In this document: in pieces, positions 47,401-59,155 of the stretch | How positions within the stretch are numbered: the first letter of the stretch is position 1 | Layout of the letters: each line of letters begins with the position of its first letter | DNA from: Cryphonectria parasitica EP155 | Lineage: Eukaryota > Ascomycota > Sordariomycetes > Diaporthales > Cryphonectriaceae | Reading direction: 5' to 3' | NCBI RefSeq assembly: GCF_011745365.1 | Contig: NW_024468915.1 | Location: forward strand, 1,714,653-1,778,652 | Length of the DNA stretch: 64,000 bases | Translations under genes and position numbers: made by a program | Notes under the pieces: model-generated | Database searches by the model: none | The model's input: only the letters and a program-made list of their open reading frames with translations | Told to the model about the DNA's origin: nothing

Positions 47401-50115
47401 GGTAGAAAATCCCATTTCTTCCGAGGATTATGCGCAGGCTCTCACTACGTGTGGCGAGGGCGCGTGCAGCAAGTTGGGCGAGCTTGTCCGGCCATAACTC
47501 GCGCTGCACCAACTCTAGATGCAGCATCCAGTTGTAGATTGCGTACTCTCTCAGAGGGAAATCTTCATCGTTTGCATCGGAAATGCTGACGAGATGGTGA
47601 TGATAGGCGAGGCAACAGTGCGCAATATGCAGGTGGGCATTGGGCTCAGTGAAGGCGAATGTTGCGGCCGGGCCCTCGGCAATACGAGCAGACGTTAGGT
47701 ACTCCTTGATTGTGAAATGGGCTAGGCGGACATTCGCAGGGCTGTAACCGCGGTTGCCGTCTTGAGTAACGACTAGGCTGGACACGTATCTAAGAACATT
47801 TTTAGGCGCGAATAGCCGATCTGACTTGTTGAGGGGGACGTCGTGCTCGGGACGGAGGACAAATACTTCAGCGAACTCTTCAAGCGTGAGGACCTCTTTC
47901 GACGAGGCGAGCCACTTGAGCAAGCTCACAACCTGGGATCGGTACTTCACGTCTATGTTCTGGAGCAGCCTATCGTATGTTGCGTCGAGTCCAACAGGAA
48001 GCTGTTGGAGCGCCTTGCGGACGAGCGAGACGGAGGCGAGATTCCGGAGATCTTCAAACTGGCAGGAGATGTATTGAAACCTGGGGCGACAGTCAGCGAA
48101 AGCGTCATACTGCTTGCATATCAAATTGCTCCCGTGACCTACATGCCGTCCGCTTTCTTGATTAGCGAGGCCTTCGCCTCGCCTTTGACATCGTCAGGCC
48201 ACGAACTATACTCGGCGGATGCGAGAATTGAATCGATGTATAGACGAATATCGTGGTCAAGACCCTCCTGATGTGCCGTTAGATCCATCGCTGCCCTGGA
48301 TGGCGGAGACAGGACAGTGCTCATGCCTGTTTCGATATCTGGTTCCGCTCGGCTTGTGCAGAGGATGTGGAGCGTGTCCGGCATGTTGCGGCTGATGCTA
48401 CTGAGACTGTTCAGGAGCTTCTTCCGCTCTCCATTCCGGGCTGGACATTCGTCTAGAGCGTCAATAACGACAAATGTCGCTGAGAACTCGCGTGCCATAG
48501 CCAGCAGTATGGACTCGAGTGTTTTGGTATCGGGACGCATGTGTTTCTCCATGTACTCAGCAAGGACCTTGACCTGTTGCAACGTGCCGTGCTGGCCAGT
48601 ATAGAGCTGCTTCACGAGAGACGCGAGCATTCCGTCAACCTTCTGCTTCTCTAGGTCGCTAAAGCTGAAGAAGAAATATGCGAGTGCGGTTTCGGGAGCG
48701 GATGCGCATCGTTCACGTAGGTGCTTAACGACAGACGAGCTTAGGATTGATTTGCCAGAACCAGCTGTGAATCTTTTAGCGCCTGGATTAGCTAGGAGTA
48801 GATAAATGAAGTAGTAGGCCTACCTTTGCCATGAAGCCATAGGAGAGAGCCTGGACACATCCTCCAGGTCTTGAACTCCTCGCTATCCCTCAGCAGCCAG
48901 TCGCCCGTCCCATTCTCGTGTTTATCGCGGGCCGCGTTGTAATTCTCAGAGGGGTCGATGCTACACAGCCATTGAAGCAATTTGTCGCGCTTCTCCTCTG
49001 CCTGGAAGTCCCGGACTTCCTTTCTCAGCCCTGAGATGTCTGTGCCAATACTTTGCCAGTGAGACATGGCCTCCCGATGCCGACTGTCAGTTGCTGAGCA
49101 CTCGTCGTCATATTTCATATCCCGCCAGCTCTTATTGACAGCAGAAAATACCCGTTTCTGTTCTCGAATCTTATCCAGCAGGCTGTCCCACTCGTTCCAC
49201 TGGATCGTATCTAGGCCTAGGCGGAAGGCGGCGTTGTGTGCGTAGTAGCAGTAGCCTTCAACCTGAAATCTTAGGATTTGTCGATAAAGCTTCTCCAGCG
49301 CGTCTTTGTACACAACATGAGACAGCGGCGACGATACTTTCTGGGCAGTCTCGGGCTCGTACCGCCGCACGTAGAGATCTTCCCACATGCGACTCTGGGC
49401 TAAAAGAGACGAGATGTACTCTAGACCCTTTGCCATAGAGGCACCCTGCTTCGAGGGGTTCAGAAGTAGCTAGTGGGATGATAACCTGATGCTTAGTACC
49501 TGGGCAGCTATCAGGTTTGTGTATGGATGTTGATGCTGGCTAGCTTACCGGCAGGAACAGACTCACACCCCCCCACGCTATGGAGGCATACGGGTTTGCG
49601 CTTAGGGCATCAGAAATGTAGTCGTTTGCCCAATCGACAGCGGCGAGAACGGGTTGCACCAGGTCTTGTACTGGGAGCTCGGAGCTGCCGAACTTGAGTT
49701 TCCATACATCTCGATTGACCTCGCTCATCTTGCGCTGGAGGATCGTCTCCATCCGGTCTCTCACTCCGATATTGTGGCCAACTGTTGAGGCGAGACCGGC
49801 GCTTAAGTCCCCACAAAGCTTCGCTTCGTAGTCCACGACAAGCTCTTTCTCTTCCTCTCGCAGCTTTTCGTACGCTATATGCCAGAGCTCGCGAATCGAT
49901 GTGTTCGCGTCTTTGGGCGGAAATGCCTGGGTCGGCTCGCTGCCGGTAGCAGGAGGAGGCGCTGACTTGGAGGTTGACGAAGCATGTTCGGCCTCGTCTT
50001 CTGGCTGCTTCTGCTGATTAGTTGGGGCGGGATGGGCAGGGCGTCTTGCAGTGTCGCTGACTTGAGGCTTGCGGAGAGAAGATATGATCTGCTGGAGCTT
50101 TGTGAGAACGGTCAT
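45244..50115 (-). pseudogene. NACHT-ankyrin NLR (STAND) gene with one frameshift in the ankyrin region
   Basis: Four exons (49549-50115, 48824-49469, 48143-48764, 45244-48080). Residues about 70-300 match the N-terminal domain found in fungal NACHT-NTPases (VWKLKFGSSELPVQDLVQPVLAAVDWANDYI, then LLLNPSKQGASMAKGLEYISSLLAQSRMWEDLY). The NACHT follows with P-loop HGKAGSGKS near 403-410 and Walker B VVIDALDEC near 505. A winged-helix-like stretch leads to ankyrin repeats from about 870 with the repeated phrase GGKYG-ALQAAC, then LLLDRGADVNAQ. At 46157-46165 (GGGAAAGGG on the coding strand) the frame shifts by one base near residue 1250: the encoded protein would stop at 45989 (about 1308 aa), while the repeats continue in another frame to 45244 (about 1556 aa if uninterrupted). 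This could be real inactivation, a variant allele or a sequence error. The product is expected in the cytosol. Confidence 0.85.
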
Positions 50116-51021
50116 TTCTTATTGAAGTCTAGAGTCGTCTTGAAAGTCGGTGAGCCTCTTCCTTGCAGAGTGCACATCGGTGGCTCGCTTTTATGCGAAG
50201 GGAAAAAGCGATGGACGTCGATATAAGCACGAGATTTACCATGTGGCGTTGGGTAGGATCCGCCTAGCGAATACATTGTAAACAAGTACGCTATGTGCCA
50301 TTCGCTCACATGGTCTGCCGTACTACGTGGAAGAGCGAGGTGTGAGTGGGTTTGGACAACAAACAGTGAATTCTTGAGAAGAATTGCCAATCAAATTGAT
50401 TCAGCAGCCGATATACTGGTTATAGTAGCATTAGAACCACTTCACGACTCTACAACTTGCATATAAAACCTGGTCAAGCTGAAAAGCAGAGGGGTGGTGG
50501 GGTGCGAAGCAGGGGCTCCTTTCTGAAAAGAGGATAGCCATCACAACGTGTCTGGATCAAGCTTTACACAGTCTGTCTATGAGTCGAGAGGCCTCCGTAA
50601 TAAATGCATCCCGAGACACAAGTAGGCTTACTTGTGGAGGCTCCACAGTATCAATCCAATGCTGTTCTGAGGTGGATGTATAAATTTGTTAAACATGGAG
50701 AGTACTGTGCAGCTCTCCTGTAGGGTGCCCTAGAGAGAGAGAGGGACATTATGCCTGTTTCGAACTCCCCTCAGCACCGCGCCGCGCTCAACAGAAATGG
50801 CAACAGTTGTTCCCTGTCACAGACATGTTTAAGTTCCGTCTCTTTGTATCTTCTAGGCAGACGTAGAGGAGTAGAAACAACAGATCCAGCTCAAGGGAGA
50901 TACCTGCTCCGCTGCTCACTCGGTGATCGCTTGGATCAATACGTACACAAGGTCGATGCGAGTGAATTTGGCACAGTAAGTCGCTACAGCGATTCTGGGC
51001 ATTCCTCACCTGGTGAAGGGC
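50116..51021. other. Intergenic region, NLR promoter
   Basis: 906 bp between the deaminase-like gene stop and the NLR start, both on the minus strand. It includes a (GA)n run at 50731-50744. A plus-strand ORF at 50751-51188 overlaps the deaminase-like gene antisense and has no recognisable content. Confidence 0.5.
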
Positions 51022-53621
51022 TCAAGCTTTGTGCGCGTCGATCACAACGACCTGGTTACCAAAAGCAAAACACGCCTTCCCGTCTGCGTCTTTCCACGAG
51101 CAGAGAGCATCTTTATGAGTGTCCAACGACTTCACGTCAACCAACTCCGAATGGCGCCGTAGTTCTGCCGCGGCCTCTTTGGAATTGAGCCACCTGGGCG
51201 TGAACGGCAGTCCGGAATCGTCTATGAAAATGTCCAGGCCTGCGGAGCGAAACCAATCTTTTCGTCCCATTACAGGCTCGAAAGGAGGCGGACGGTGCAG
51301 CTTGATCCGTGTGCGAGACTCATGGCCTTGCCCGTGGTGATCATCATTCTCGTCTTCGGAGTCGGAAGCAGCTTTTGCTGACATGCTGCTTCTAAGACTG
51401 GTTGAGCTGACTGCTCCAGTAATTTTGCTGTGTGAAAATGGTATGGTCTTGTCTCCATGTTTTGCTTCGTCTAGGACTCCGCCTTCGACAATATTTCTAT
51501 CCATTGCCAATGTCGGGATCCCGTCATTTCTCATTTGAGAGCTGCCGGAGGTCTCATCTGTCTCCCAGATCTCACCACTGTCTTGAACCCCCATCTCGTC
51601 TATCTCCTGGTTTGGGTGAATAATGAAAGCGGGGTCATCCGTCACATTCTCAGCAATCTGCGCTGCAGACTGCTGAGGTCCATGCTCATCAAGGGCCTGA
51701 GAAACGAGATTGAGGCAGGATCGATTTGACAGTGTCGTAAGAGCAGATGCAGAGAGATTCAAGGAGAATATGGAACTTTCGTTTGGGAGCATGATGGTCG
51801 GCTTCTTCCCAATCTGCGCCAATCTTTGGATGGTCGCGGTGATCTTTTGCTCTAGATGCCTGTTGAGCTTATCCTGCAGCGGCAGAAAGTCTGTGATGGT
51901 AGGGAGCCGCCATTTGGGATATAATCGCCCATGACTCCTTGGAGCCGCGAATCTGCCGTGGAGGCCGATGAGGGTATCGCAGAGGTAACAAGGCTTTTTG
52001 GAGGAGGCTATTATTCTCGCAGGGACAATGGCTGGGCCGACATTTTCATAGTGGGCGAGTATTTGGATTTCTGCATGGACTTTGGACCCGAGTAGCGTTG
52101 TGTTGACTCGAGTTGTGAAAGGTTGGGCTTTGGAGATTCCTTTTTGTACCCACGGCGGGAGACTGTACTCTGAGATAATGCCCTCTTGCTGTGAAATCCT
52201 AGCGAGTGTAGACCTTATACGGATAGGTATGGCAAATTCGATTCCTCGAGGTATTTGGAAAGCTGAGTCTGGGAGAGACACCTTCTCGACAGTAATATGC
52301 CGTAGCGCTTGCGTATTCATTGCTTCTTTGCAGAGGAATTTAGCACTCTCCTGGACTCTGGCCGTCTTAGCGAAGCAGCTAAGGAGCCTCTTCTTTGCGT
52401 TTGCATTCATATCCTGATCATTGAGACGGCCCAAAAGCCTTTCAAGAGGCACTCGTCTCAGAAACGTAGCAACATGCCGAACTAGTTCTTTGAGATCCGC
52501 GTGCTTCGGGGTTTCCAAGGCGTCGAAACTGTCCAGGTGTACCAGCAGTCGCTCTGACCGAGTCTTGTAGTCTTCAAGTTGAACTGGTGACATATTGAAG
52601 TTGCGTTTCCTCGCTTTGGCCTGCCAGGATGTTTCGATGAAGTCTCTGAAATGAAGACCAATGAACCGCTTCAGGGCTTTTCCCCCCGAGAATCTGGCCA
52701 TTCTCGACCCTAAGCGTTTGAGAATGCGTTCCCGGTGTAGCGCGATGATCTGATTGAAGACGACCTCTTGAGTTGTCGCCGCTCCACGTTCGCTAGCCGC
52801 TGATGAAAATATTCATATTAGTCTGGCTTATCCTGTACACGCGTCTCCACCGAGTGATCTCATGTTCCACACATCGAGAGGTGTGACTTACCAGGCAGAG
52901 CACTGCGCAGTTCACCAAAGATTTTCTCAAAGCCATCCTGCACGGTTACCAGAACTTCCTGAGCACTCAATGGACCAGGTTGATTGATGGCCAAGAGAAC
53001 TTTGCATCGTTTTTCGCTTGGGACCTCCTCTATACATACAGCCGTGACGTGCTCCTGATCATCCGAGATGCCGGACAAGAAAGCCAGCGTTGTCACTAGC
53101 TTGCTTTCTTGGTCGAAAGTAAGCGTTCTCCGACAAGTTGATTCATGCAACTGGTAAGGCGGTTGCTCTAGATGTTGTCGCTCGGTCCCAGGCAGCGGCG
53201 TAAGCATTTCCAGCAGGACTATGTTCTCTGCGCATCTGACTGACTGCGAGGGCTCCAACAACCGGGGTACCTTTGAGCATCCAGGTGTGACTGGAGACAC
53301 AACCTGAGGAATAGGGTTGATCTTTACCCGAGCTTTGCTCTTGTTCGTCGCCTTGTTTTCATTGGTAGTCTCCGTTTTGTCTGGCGCCTTGGTGCTTCCA
53401 GACTTGACGACCTTTACCTGGGTTTGTTTTGGCGGATGCCGTGGCTTCTGGATCTGCGGAGGGGGCGGTATAGGTGGCTTGGAGTTTGGTTCCTTCTTCT
53501 GTTGCTTCTTCTTGGGCCCGGCTGAAGCTGACTTGGAGCTCGTCGCGCCACCTGAGGGCACATTCTGCTGTTTGCCCGGGACCTTGGATGCCTTCGGAGC
53601 CGCCTTCTTCTTGTTGGGCAT
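51022..53621 (-). CDS. OTT_1508-like deaminase-fold protein
   Basis: Two exons (52892-53621 and 51022-52799; 92-nt intron, CAG acceptor at 52800) give 835 aa. Residues 1-120 are Lys/Pro-rich and disordered, possibly a nuclear signal. About 150-480 is a helical region typical of fungal members of this family. The deaminase core has the HAE motif (SKVHAEIQILAHYE; His485, Glu487) and the PCYLC motif (Cys514, Cys517), the zinc ligands and proton shuttle of the cytidine-deaminase fold, followed by LHGRFAAPRSHGRLYPKWRLP, the hallmark of Pfam OTT_1508_deam (PF14441). The family is known from bacterial toxin-type systems and is expanded in fungi; activity on nucleic acid or nucleotide is predicted, not shown. 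All key residues are present. The C-terminal 250 residues are acidic and disordered with a short conserved end. The start at 53621 (MPNKKKAAPK) was preferred over an in-frame ATG 52 codons upstream. It lies 0.9 kb upstream of the NLR gene in the same direction. Confidence 0.85.
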
Positions 53622-54392
53622 ATTCGGAGAGGAACTACACCTCTTTCTTCTCAGATCTTCTTGAATAGCTCTATAAGTAACTACATCAAAGCGCAGACGG
53701 ACACAGCAGCAAAACGAGAGAAAGGTGAAAGCGTGTGGGTGGCCGGGACAGCTCACAATGAACGAGCCATCGTTCATTAAAAGTCACGTCCTGCCCGCAG
53801 TGCGCATGTGAGACTAGTCTCAATGTTATGGCATTCTTGCTGCACGAGTCCGCCAACGAAGAGCAATTTGACCTCCTCGCTTGGTCTTGCGCGCTGCGGG
53901 AGGCCTGCCGCCAGTGAGCCGCCCCATGATGACTGCTTGCTGGGCTTTTGTACAATAAAAATCGGTTGTGCATTTTCTTGTTCTTCTTGTTTTTCTTCTT
54001 CTTCTTCTCCTCCTCCTCCTCGTCTTCCTCAATCAAATAATGACACTGGCTGTGCGCGAGAGACCAACGTTTGGCGATGTGGTTCCATGATTCGCGAGAG
54101 GGTCAGGCTGAGGCGGGTAAGGGGAGTTAGACGGAAATGCTCCGCTCAGAAGACACAACAGACCCATACGAGGTCGCAGGGGTGTGCTTTGAGTATGCCC
54201 CTAGAAACCATGATACAGTTCACGTCACAGAGAATAAAGCCTAAGCTTAATTGACGCCTGCACTTTCTCCTTAAATCCTGCCGGACCGATAACCCTTCTT
54301 CTTGTTGACTGATTGACGTCTCTAACAACATCGACATTCTCGGAGGTCTGATCTGCCTCCTCCTTCTATCAACACCATCGCCATCATCAATC
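53622..54392. other. Divergent intergenic region, deaminase-like gene / DUF7053-like gene
   Basis: 771 bp. It contains a (CTT)n/(CTC)n microsatellite at 53982-54024 on the plus strand. It marks the right border of the accessory block. An in-frame extension of the deaminase-like gene (to 53777) would lie here. Confidence 0.5.
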
Positions 54393-55156
54393 ATGTCTTG
54401 TAAGTGAATCACCCCCCACAAGGCTGACCGAGGCCCCACATGGCGGCCACGCATGCACGACATCAACATTCCTTTTCTAACCCTTGCACCAGGGTTCAGT
54501 TCCAGCAGCAGGGTCGTGGTCAAGACCCGACTACCACCGGGCGCGACCCTGAAGCAGGGTGTAGACATGCTCCACGACCAGGATTTCTTCATCAACTGCG
54601 ACCCCTGCCTGCAGAAATACGAGCTCGTGGATCGAGACTTGGCCAGCCCCGAGCTCCCAGAGGACCGTGTTAAGGGAATCGGCCCCACGACGTCTTACAA
54701 GATCACGGACGTCGTCGAGAATATCCCCAAGGGCGTCTGGGGGAGCCATGTCGAGTCGCGATATGAGTTCACTGACGTGGAACGGGGTCTGTTCTGTCGG
54801 ATCCGCAGTCCCCTCAACGTGGTGATGGAGGCGCTGTGGGAAGTTCGGGACGCGGAGGACGGGGAGGGCCTTGAGTTGGTGGAGGAGGCTGATATCAAAT
54901 GCTCGAAACTGCTCATTGGCATTGTAAAGAGTCAATCTGAGGCTGGTGGTAAGTACTCATCTCACACCTCCCCCATACTTTGTTGTGTCTGCAACCCGGG
55001 TTGTCAAGCTGGCTGGACCTGAAACCCGTCTTGAGAGAGTTTTCCTACTCGTGCTGAATTCAAGTTTTGCTAGCCGGTAAAATTCATGCAAAAATGATCG
55101 ATCGACTGAAGAAGGAGGTCGAGGAGTCTTCTACCACGGATGGCGGTTCTGCTTGA
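54393..55156 (+). CDS. DUF7053-like fungal protein
   Basis: Three exons (54393-54399, 54493-54948, 55074-55156) give 181 aa. The first coding exon is only 7 nt (ATG TCT T), and splicing yields MSWFSSSSRVVVKTRLPPG. The body has LHDQDFFINCDPCLQKYE, YKITDVVENIPKGVWGSHVESRYEFTDVERGLFCRIRSPLNV and a C-terminal helix KIHAKMIDRLKKEVE. This pattern (short Ser-rich start, LHD-x-F, ITD, ES-YEFTD) fits the fungal DUF7053 family, a probable START-like helix-grip fold; that assignment is from memory. Function is unknown. An alternative start at 54453 without the first exon would begin MHDINIPF and is less like relatives. Reading through the second intron would end the protein at 55022 without the helix. 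Confidence 0.72.
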
Positions 55157-56656
55157 GATTTCAAGTTCCCAGCGGATGATTTTCTCGAGATTTTTGTATT
55201 AAAATCACCAAACCAGCATTCAGTATTGTTGGCCTTCAGACCTTGCATAGAAATGTATCCTGCAATACCATACCATCTTTACTAGGCAGCTTATTTCATT
55301 TCAGCTCATTTCTTGACAGCCTGTTCTTAAGAATCATTAACAGCCCTAAGCCCTCTCTCTACCTGAGGTTAGATATGTAGAGAAAGGCGCTGCCATTATT
55401 GATGTAAAAATAAGCCTTGCAGTGAACGTACAGCAAGATGAACGAACTAGCACATGAAAAGTATTGCTGAAACAACGCCATGTTGCCATTGGAATATCAC
55501 AACTGGTCAGCAGGTATAATTGTAGATAGGTGGCGCATCGAAAGTGAGATTATGTATTGACGATTTATTGACGGAACCTAGGGCGAGTCATTGAATCAAT
55601 TCGTGAAGAAGAAAAGCGTCGCCCACGAGAAAAACGAGAGCAGAGATTTAGTGGAACGCCAATAGCAGGGCTAGCAGGGGTCAAGATCCGTCAGCCGCAA
55701 ATGGAGGGGAAGAACAACCGGGCAAGGATGTCGTTTTTTGAGGGGCCCCTCCTTCCCATCCCCTGAAGCCGCGTCCTCGCCTAATCTTGTAGCCCTGTTT
55801 TTGCTTTCCTTTGGGACCCTGCATCGTCTCAAGAGACGACCAAAGATGTGCACTCCAACATGACATCTCTCTCTTTCTGACTCCTTCCTCGACCTCACCT
55901 TCAAAACCTCCACATCTCACATTGCCATCCTCAACGAAGCACCCATGCACAACATAGTTATAATAGGGAGGTTCGCACAAATTTCTCGATCACAATAAGG
56001 CTCTGCTGGCTCGATCTGGGCTCGCATGAACCGGAAGAGTTGGTGGAGTTGGCGTTTGCGAGTCCCCCTCCAGCCTTACGACAAAGGCCCACCTCGATAA
56101 GCCATAAACGTCACCTTCACAACGTAAACCGAGGTTGACGAAGACATCTGAGGTCTTTTGCAGTGCATAACTCTGACAGGCCAACTCTGTAAGTCTCATG
56201 AAGGCCTGTATGTCGGTGTGCTTCGACTTCATCCAGCAGGATGCCTGCCATGATCGCTTCGCTGACAACTTCATGAGGCAAAAGCGAACGGGACTCTTAA
56301 GAGCACTAAGGGTCTCCAATGTCCCTAATTGGAATTTCATTTTGTAATACTGCTCGACGATAGTCTCTCTTCTTCTTGCTCCGAGTCTCATATCTCTACT
56401 TTGCCTTTTCCCTCTTATCACTATAAGAAGCCTGTCTCGCAAGAGATTGACCCACATGAGATTCGTCCTTGTGGGAAGCTATCTCACTATCTGCGCTACA
56501 ATTCATGACACCATCCGGGACCAGAGCCTCTTGCTGAGTGAAATCGTCAGCAAATCAGACTAGAGGACGATTGGCTTTGACGACCTCGGGATCAAGCCGC
56601 GACTGGGTCTGAGCTTTTGTCTGGTTCCGAAGCTTCCGTGGGCGCCTGCTGTTGTC
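55157..56656. other. Intergenic region, DUF7053-like gene to kinase
   Basis: 1.5 kb. AT-rich directly after the DUF7053-like gene (55160-55600), then ordinary composition. A 155-codon minus-strand frame at 55990-56457 has no recognisable domain and no supporting context. The last 200 bp are probably the kinase leader. Confidence 0.5.
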
Positions 56657-59155
56657 ATGGCACACCTCTCCACATACGCCGCCGACTTTTCGGTCACGCG
56701 GCAAAAGGCCATCGAGGATGCAAAGAAGATGCAAGTCGTGGTCCAAGAGGAGTGCAACAAGGCCGGGCAAGAAGTCCCTCCATACCTGCTACGGGAGCTA
56801 ATCGGCAAGGGGAGCTTCGGCCGGGTCTACAAGGCATTGGATGGGCAGACGAGCCGGGTCGTTGCGGTCAAGATCATCGACATCGAAGAGTCTGATACCC
56901 TGAATCCCAAACTCGCCGACACGTACTCGGAGTTCCTCAAGGAGGTCAACGCCCTCAAATTGCTTAGCGAGGGCGGCGCAAAGAACATCAACCATGTCCT
57001 CGACGCTCTACCTGTGGGGCAGTCCATGTGGATGGTGTGCGAGTATTGCGCTGGCGGTAGCGTGGCCACGTTGATGAAGCCGACAGCACCGGGAGGTCTT
57101 CAGGAGAAATGGATCATCCCGATCCTGCGGGAAGTCGCCGAGGCCATCTTCTGGGTCCACAAGGCTGGTATTATACACCGTGATATCAAGTGTGCCAACG
57201 TGCTCATCACAGAAGCCGGTGGGGTCCAGCTTTGTGACTTTGGCGTGTCGGGCGTGATAGAGACCAGATTCGACAAGCGGTCTACCTTCATAGGGACACC
57301 ACACTGGATGGCTCCAGAGCTCTTTGACACGTCGACGTCTTACGGAGTCGAGGTTGATATCTGGGCCTTCGGATCTATGGTTTTCGAAATCGCCTCCGGT
57401 CTACCACCAAACGTTATGGCAGGAATCGATGTCACACAACTGGGCAGCTATCTCAAACAGCACACTCCAACGCTCCAAGGAGACAAGTACTCAGAAAAAC
57501 TCAAAGACCTTGTGTCCTTCTGTCTGGTGGAGGATCCGACCAAGAGACCTATCATCGAGGAAGTTCAGCACCATCCCTACCTGTTCAATACGGAGAGCAC
57601 GCATCCAACTTCATCATTAGCCATGCTGGTAAAGGCTTTCAGGGTGTGGGAATCGCAAGGCGGTAGCCGGAAGTCGTTGTTCGCGTTAGGAGGCGCCCAA
57701 GGGCCCTTCGATTCCGAATTGGCTTCCACCGCAATGGCAAACGATGAATGGAATTTCAGCTCGACTGTCGATTTCGACCAGTCCGTCATGAGTAATACAG
57801 ACGCACAAGCTGTTTACGATGTATATGGTTCTCAGGTGGACCTCACAGATCTCGGAGAGCCTACTCCTCAAGCATTCAAACCCAAGCGGCGACGGCCACC
57901 ACCAAACCTTCCGGTCATAAGGGCGCCACTGGAAAAAGTGTTTGACCCCAACACAATATCGAACTATGAAGAGAACGCCCGGGTCTACTACGGGAGGCCT
58001 ATGCTACCACCAGCTTCGGACTTACCCCTGCGGGACGACTCACACAACGCGACAGTGAGAGAGTCTCTGATCGATCTTGATGCGTCGCTCCACGGCGGCC
58101 GCCTGTCGAAATTTGTTGACATGGAGACCATCAAGGCTGGCCCACGACGATCGCGTGATTACGAATTCGGAGGCGAGGACTATGCCAGACAGCCGAACAG
58201 CGATCCGGAGACGGTCATCGCGTCGAACAGCAGAAAGACGCAGGAGTGGAAGTTCCCCGTCATGATGCCGGCTTCTGCCAACCCCGAGATGTCCCGCTTC
58301 CCCTTTCACGAAGATGGCAGTAGTCATCCGGGATCTGCTCGCCCGCCTCTGCAACACCACGCGACGGAGCCTGTCGGCTTCTCACAGGACTACAGTAGCA
58401 ATAATCTTATGGTTCCGCGCACTATCTCCCAGCAGGACAACCGCATCTCGATGGGCAGCCTGATCGACCTGGATGAAAGTCTTCCAGACCCGGTCATGTC
58501 GAGTGACATCCCACGTCCCTCAACAGCCAACTCGGACGCAGTATCCGAGGTAGGCAGCGCATTCGACCTCGAAAGACACACTTCATACATCTCGATGCCC
58601 TCGTCCAACCGCGAACCATCCATCTACGTCTCGGATGACTCCAATCTAGGTGGTGCAATCATGAATCAGCGAGCGCCGCCGAGCTTTCCAGATGATCGGG
58701 CACGAGGCCGAAAGTTGAGCACAACTGACGCATTCATCGATGATGCTTTTCTCTACGCTGGAGGCGAGGACGCCGGGGACGGGATGATGCTGGGGCCCAC
58801 AATCGGGAGCCGCTCCTCCTCGTCCCACTATAGGGACAACAGCCTCAATGGAATGAGCGAGACTGAGTATACCACCACATCAAGCAGACGGACGCCGTCT
58901 ACTTCGTCTATGAACTCGTTCTACCAGGCTGCGGATGGGCGGGCGATGCCGCCGCTGCCTGGGCCGCCGTCTGAGAGGGTTATGATGGGAGAGGGTGGGC
59001 AGCTGATGAGAGACGAGTTTCTCCGGCTTTTGGAGGGGATGACAGGCCACCTCAAGTTCACAGGGGAATACGTCCAGGAGCTACCTGTCAGGAGGTCAGG
59101 GAGGAGCTCCATCATCCAGGAGATGCAGAACGGGCAGCGAGAGGCCTTTGGATAA
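56657..59155 (+). CDS. STE20-family (germinal-centre type) serine/threonine kinase
   Basis: A single exon encodes 832 aa. The kinase domain lies at about residues 43-305: Gly loop IGKGSFGRVYKA, catalytic Lys72 in VAVKII, HRDIKCANVL (Asp176), DFGVSG (194-199), and GTPHWMAPE, the STE20/GCK signature. All catalytic residues are present. The N-terminal 42 residues are an unusual short helical extension. The C-terminal 520 residues are disordered, rich in Ser, Asp and Pro, with repeated SLIDLD(A/E)SL motifs (residues about 475 and 600), and end in a short conserved segment (LLEGMTGHLKFTGEYVQELPVRRSG). There is no PBD/CRIB, so it is not a PAK. The layout resembles fungal GCKs acting in septation, polarity or stress signalling; I cannot fix the orthologue. 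Confidence 0.92.
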   Translation: MAHLSTYAADFSVTRQKAIEDAKKMQVVVQEECNKAGQEVPPYLLRELIGKGSFGRVYKALDGQTSRVVAVKIIDIEESDTLNPKLADTYSEFLKEVNALKLLSEGGAKNINHVLDALPVGQSMWMVCEYCAGGSVATLMKPTAPGGLQEKWIIPILREVAEAIFWVHKAGIIHRDIKCANVLITEAGGVQLCDFGVSGVIETRFDKRSTFIGTPHWMAPELFDTSTSYGVEVDIWAFGSMVFEIASGLPPNVMAGIDVTQLGSYLKQHTPTLQGDKYSEKLKDLVSFCLVEDPTKRPIIEEVQHHPYLFNTESTHPTSSLAMLVKAFRVWESQGGSRKSLFALGGAQGPFDSELASTAMANDEWNFSSTVDFDQSVMSNTDAQAVYDVYGSQVDLTDLGEPTPQAFKPKRRRPPPNLPVIRAPLEKVFDPNTISNYEENARVYYGRPMLPPASDLPLRDDSHNATVRESLIDLDASLHGGRLSKFVDMETIKAGPRRSRDYEFGGEDYARQPNSDPETVIASNSRKTQEWKFPVMMPASANPEMSRFPFHEDGSSHPGSARPPLQHHATEPVGFSQDYSSNNLMVPRTISQQDNRISMGSLIDLDESLPDPVMSSDIPRPSTANSDAVSEVGSAFDLERHTSYISMPSSNREPSIYVSDDSNLGGAIMNQRAPPSFPDDRARGRKLSTTDAFIDDAFLYAGGEDAGDGMMLGPTIGSRSSSSHYRDNSLNGMSETEYTTTSSRRTPSTSSMNSFYQAADGRAMPPLPGPPSERVMMGEGGQLMRDEFLRLLEGMTGHLKFTGEYVQELPVRRSGRSSIIQEMQNGQREAFG

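Noticed and set aside
53622..53777. N-terminal extension of the deaminase-like protein to an ATG at 53777
   Set aside because: The extra 52 residues are Phe/Cys-rich and unlike the Lys-rich start at 53621; the shorter start looks more natural, though I cannot exclude the longer one.
55990..56457. Minus-strand 155-codon ORF between the DUF7053-like gene and the kinase
   Set aside because: No recognised domain, no splice context, and it lies within the likely kinase promoter.
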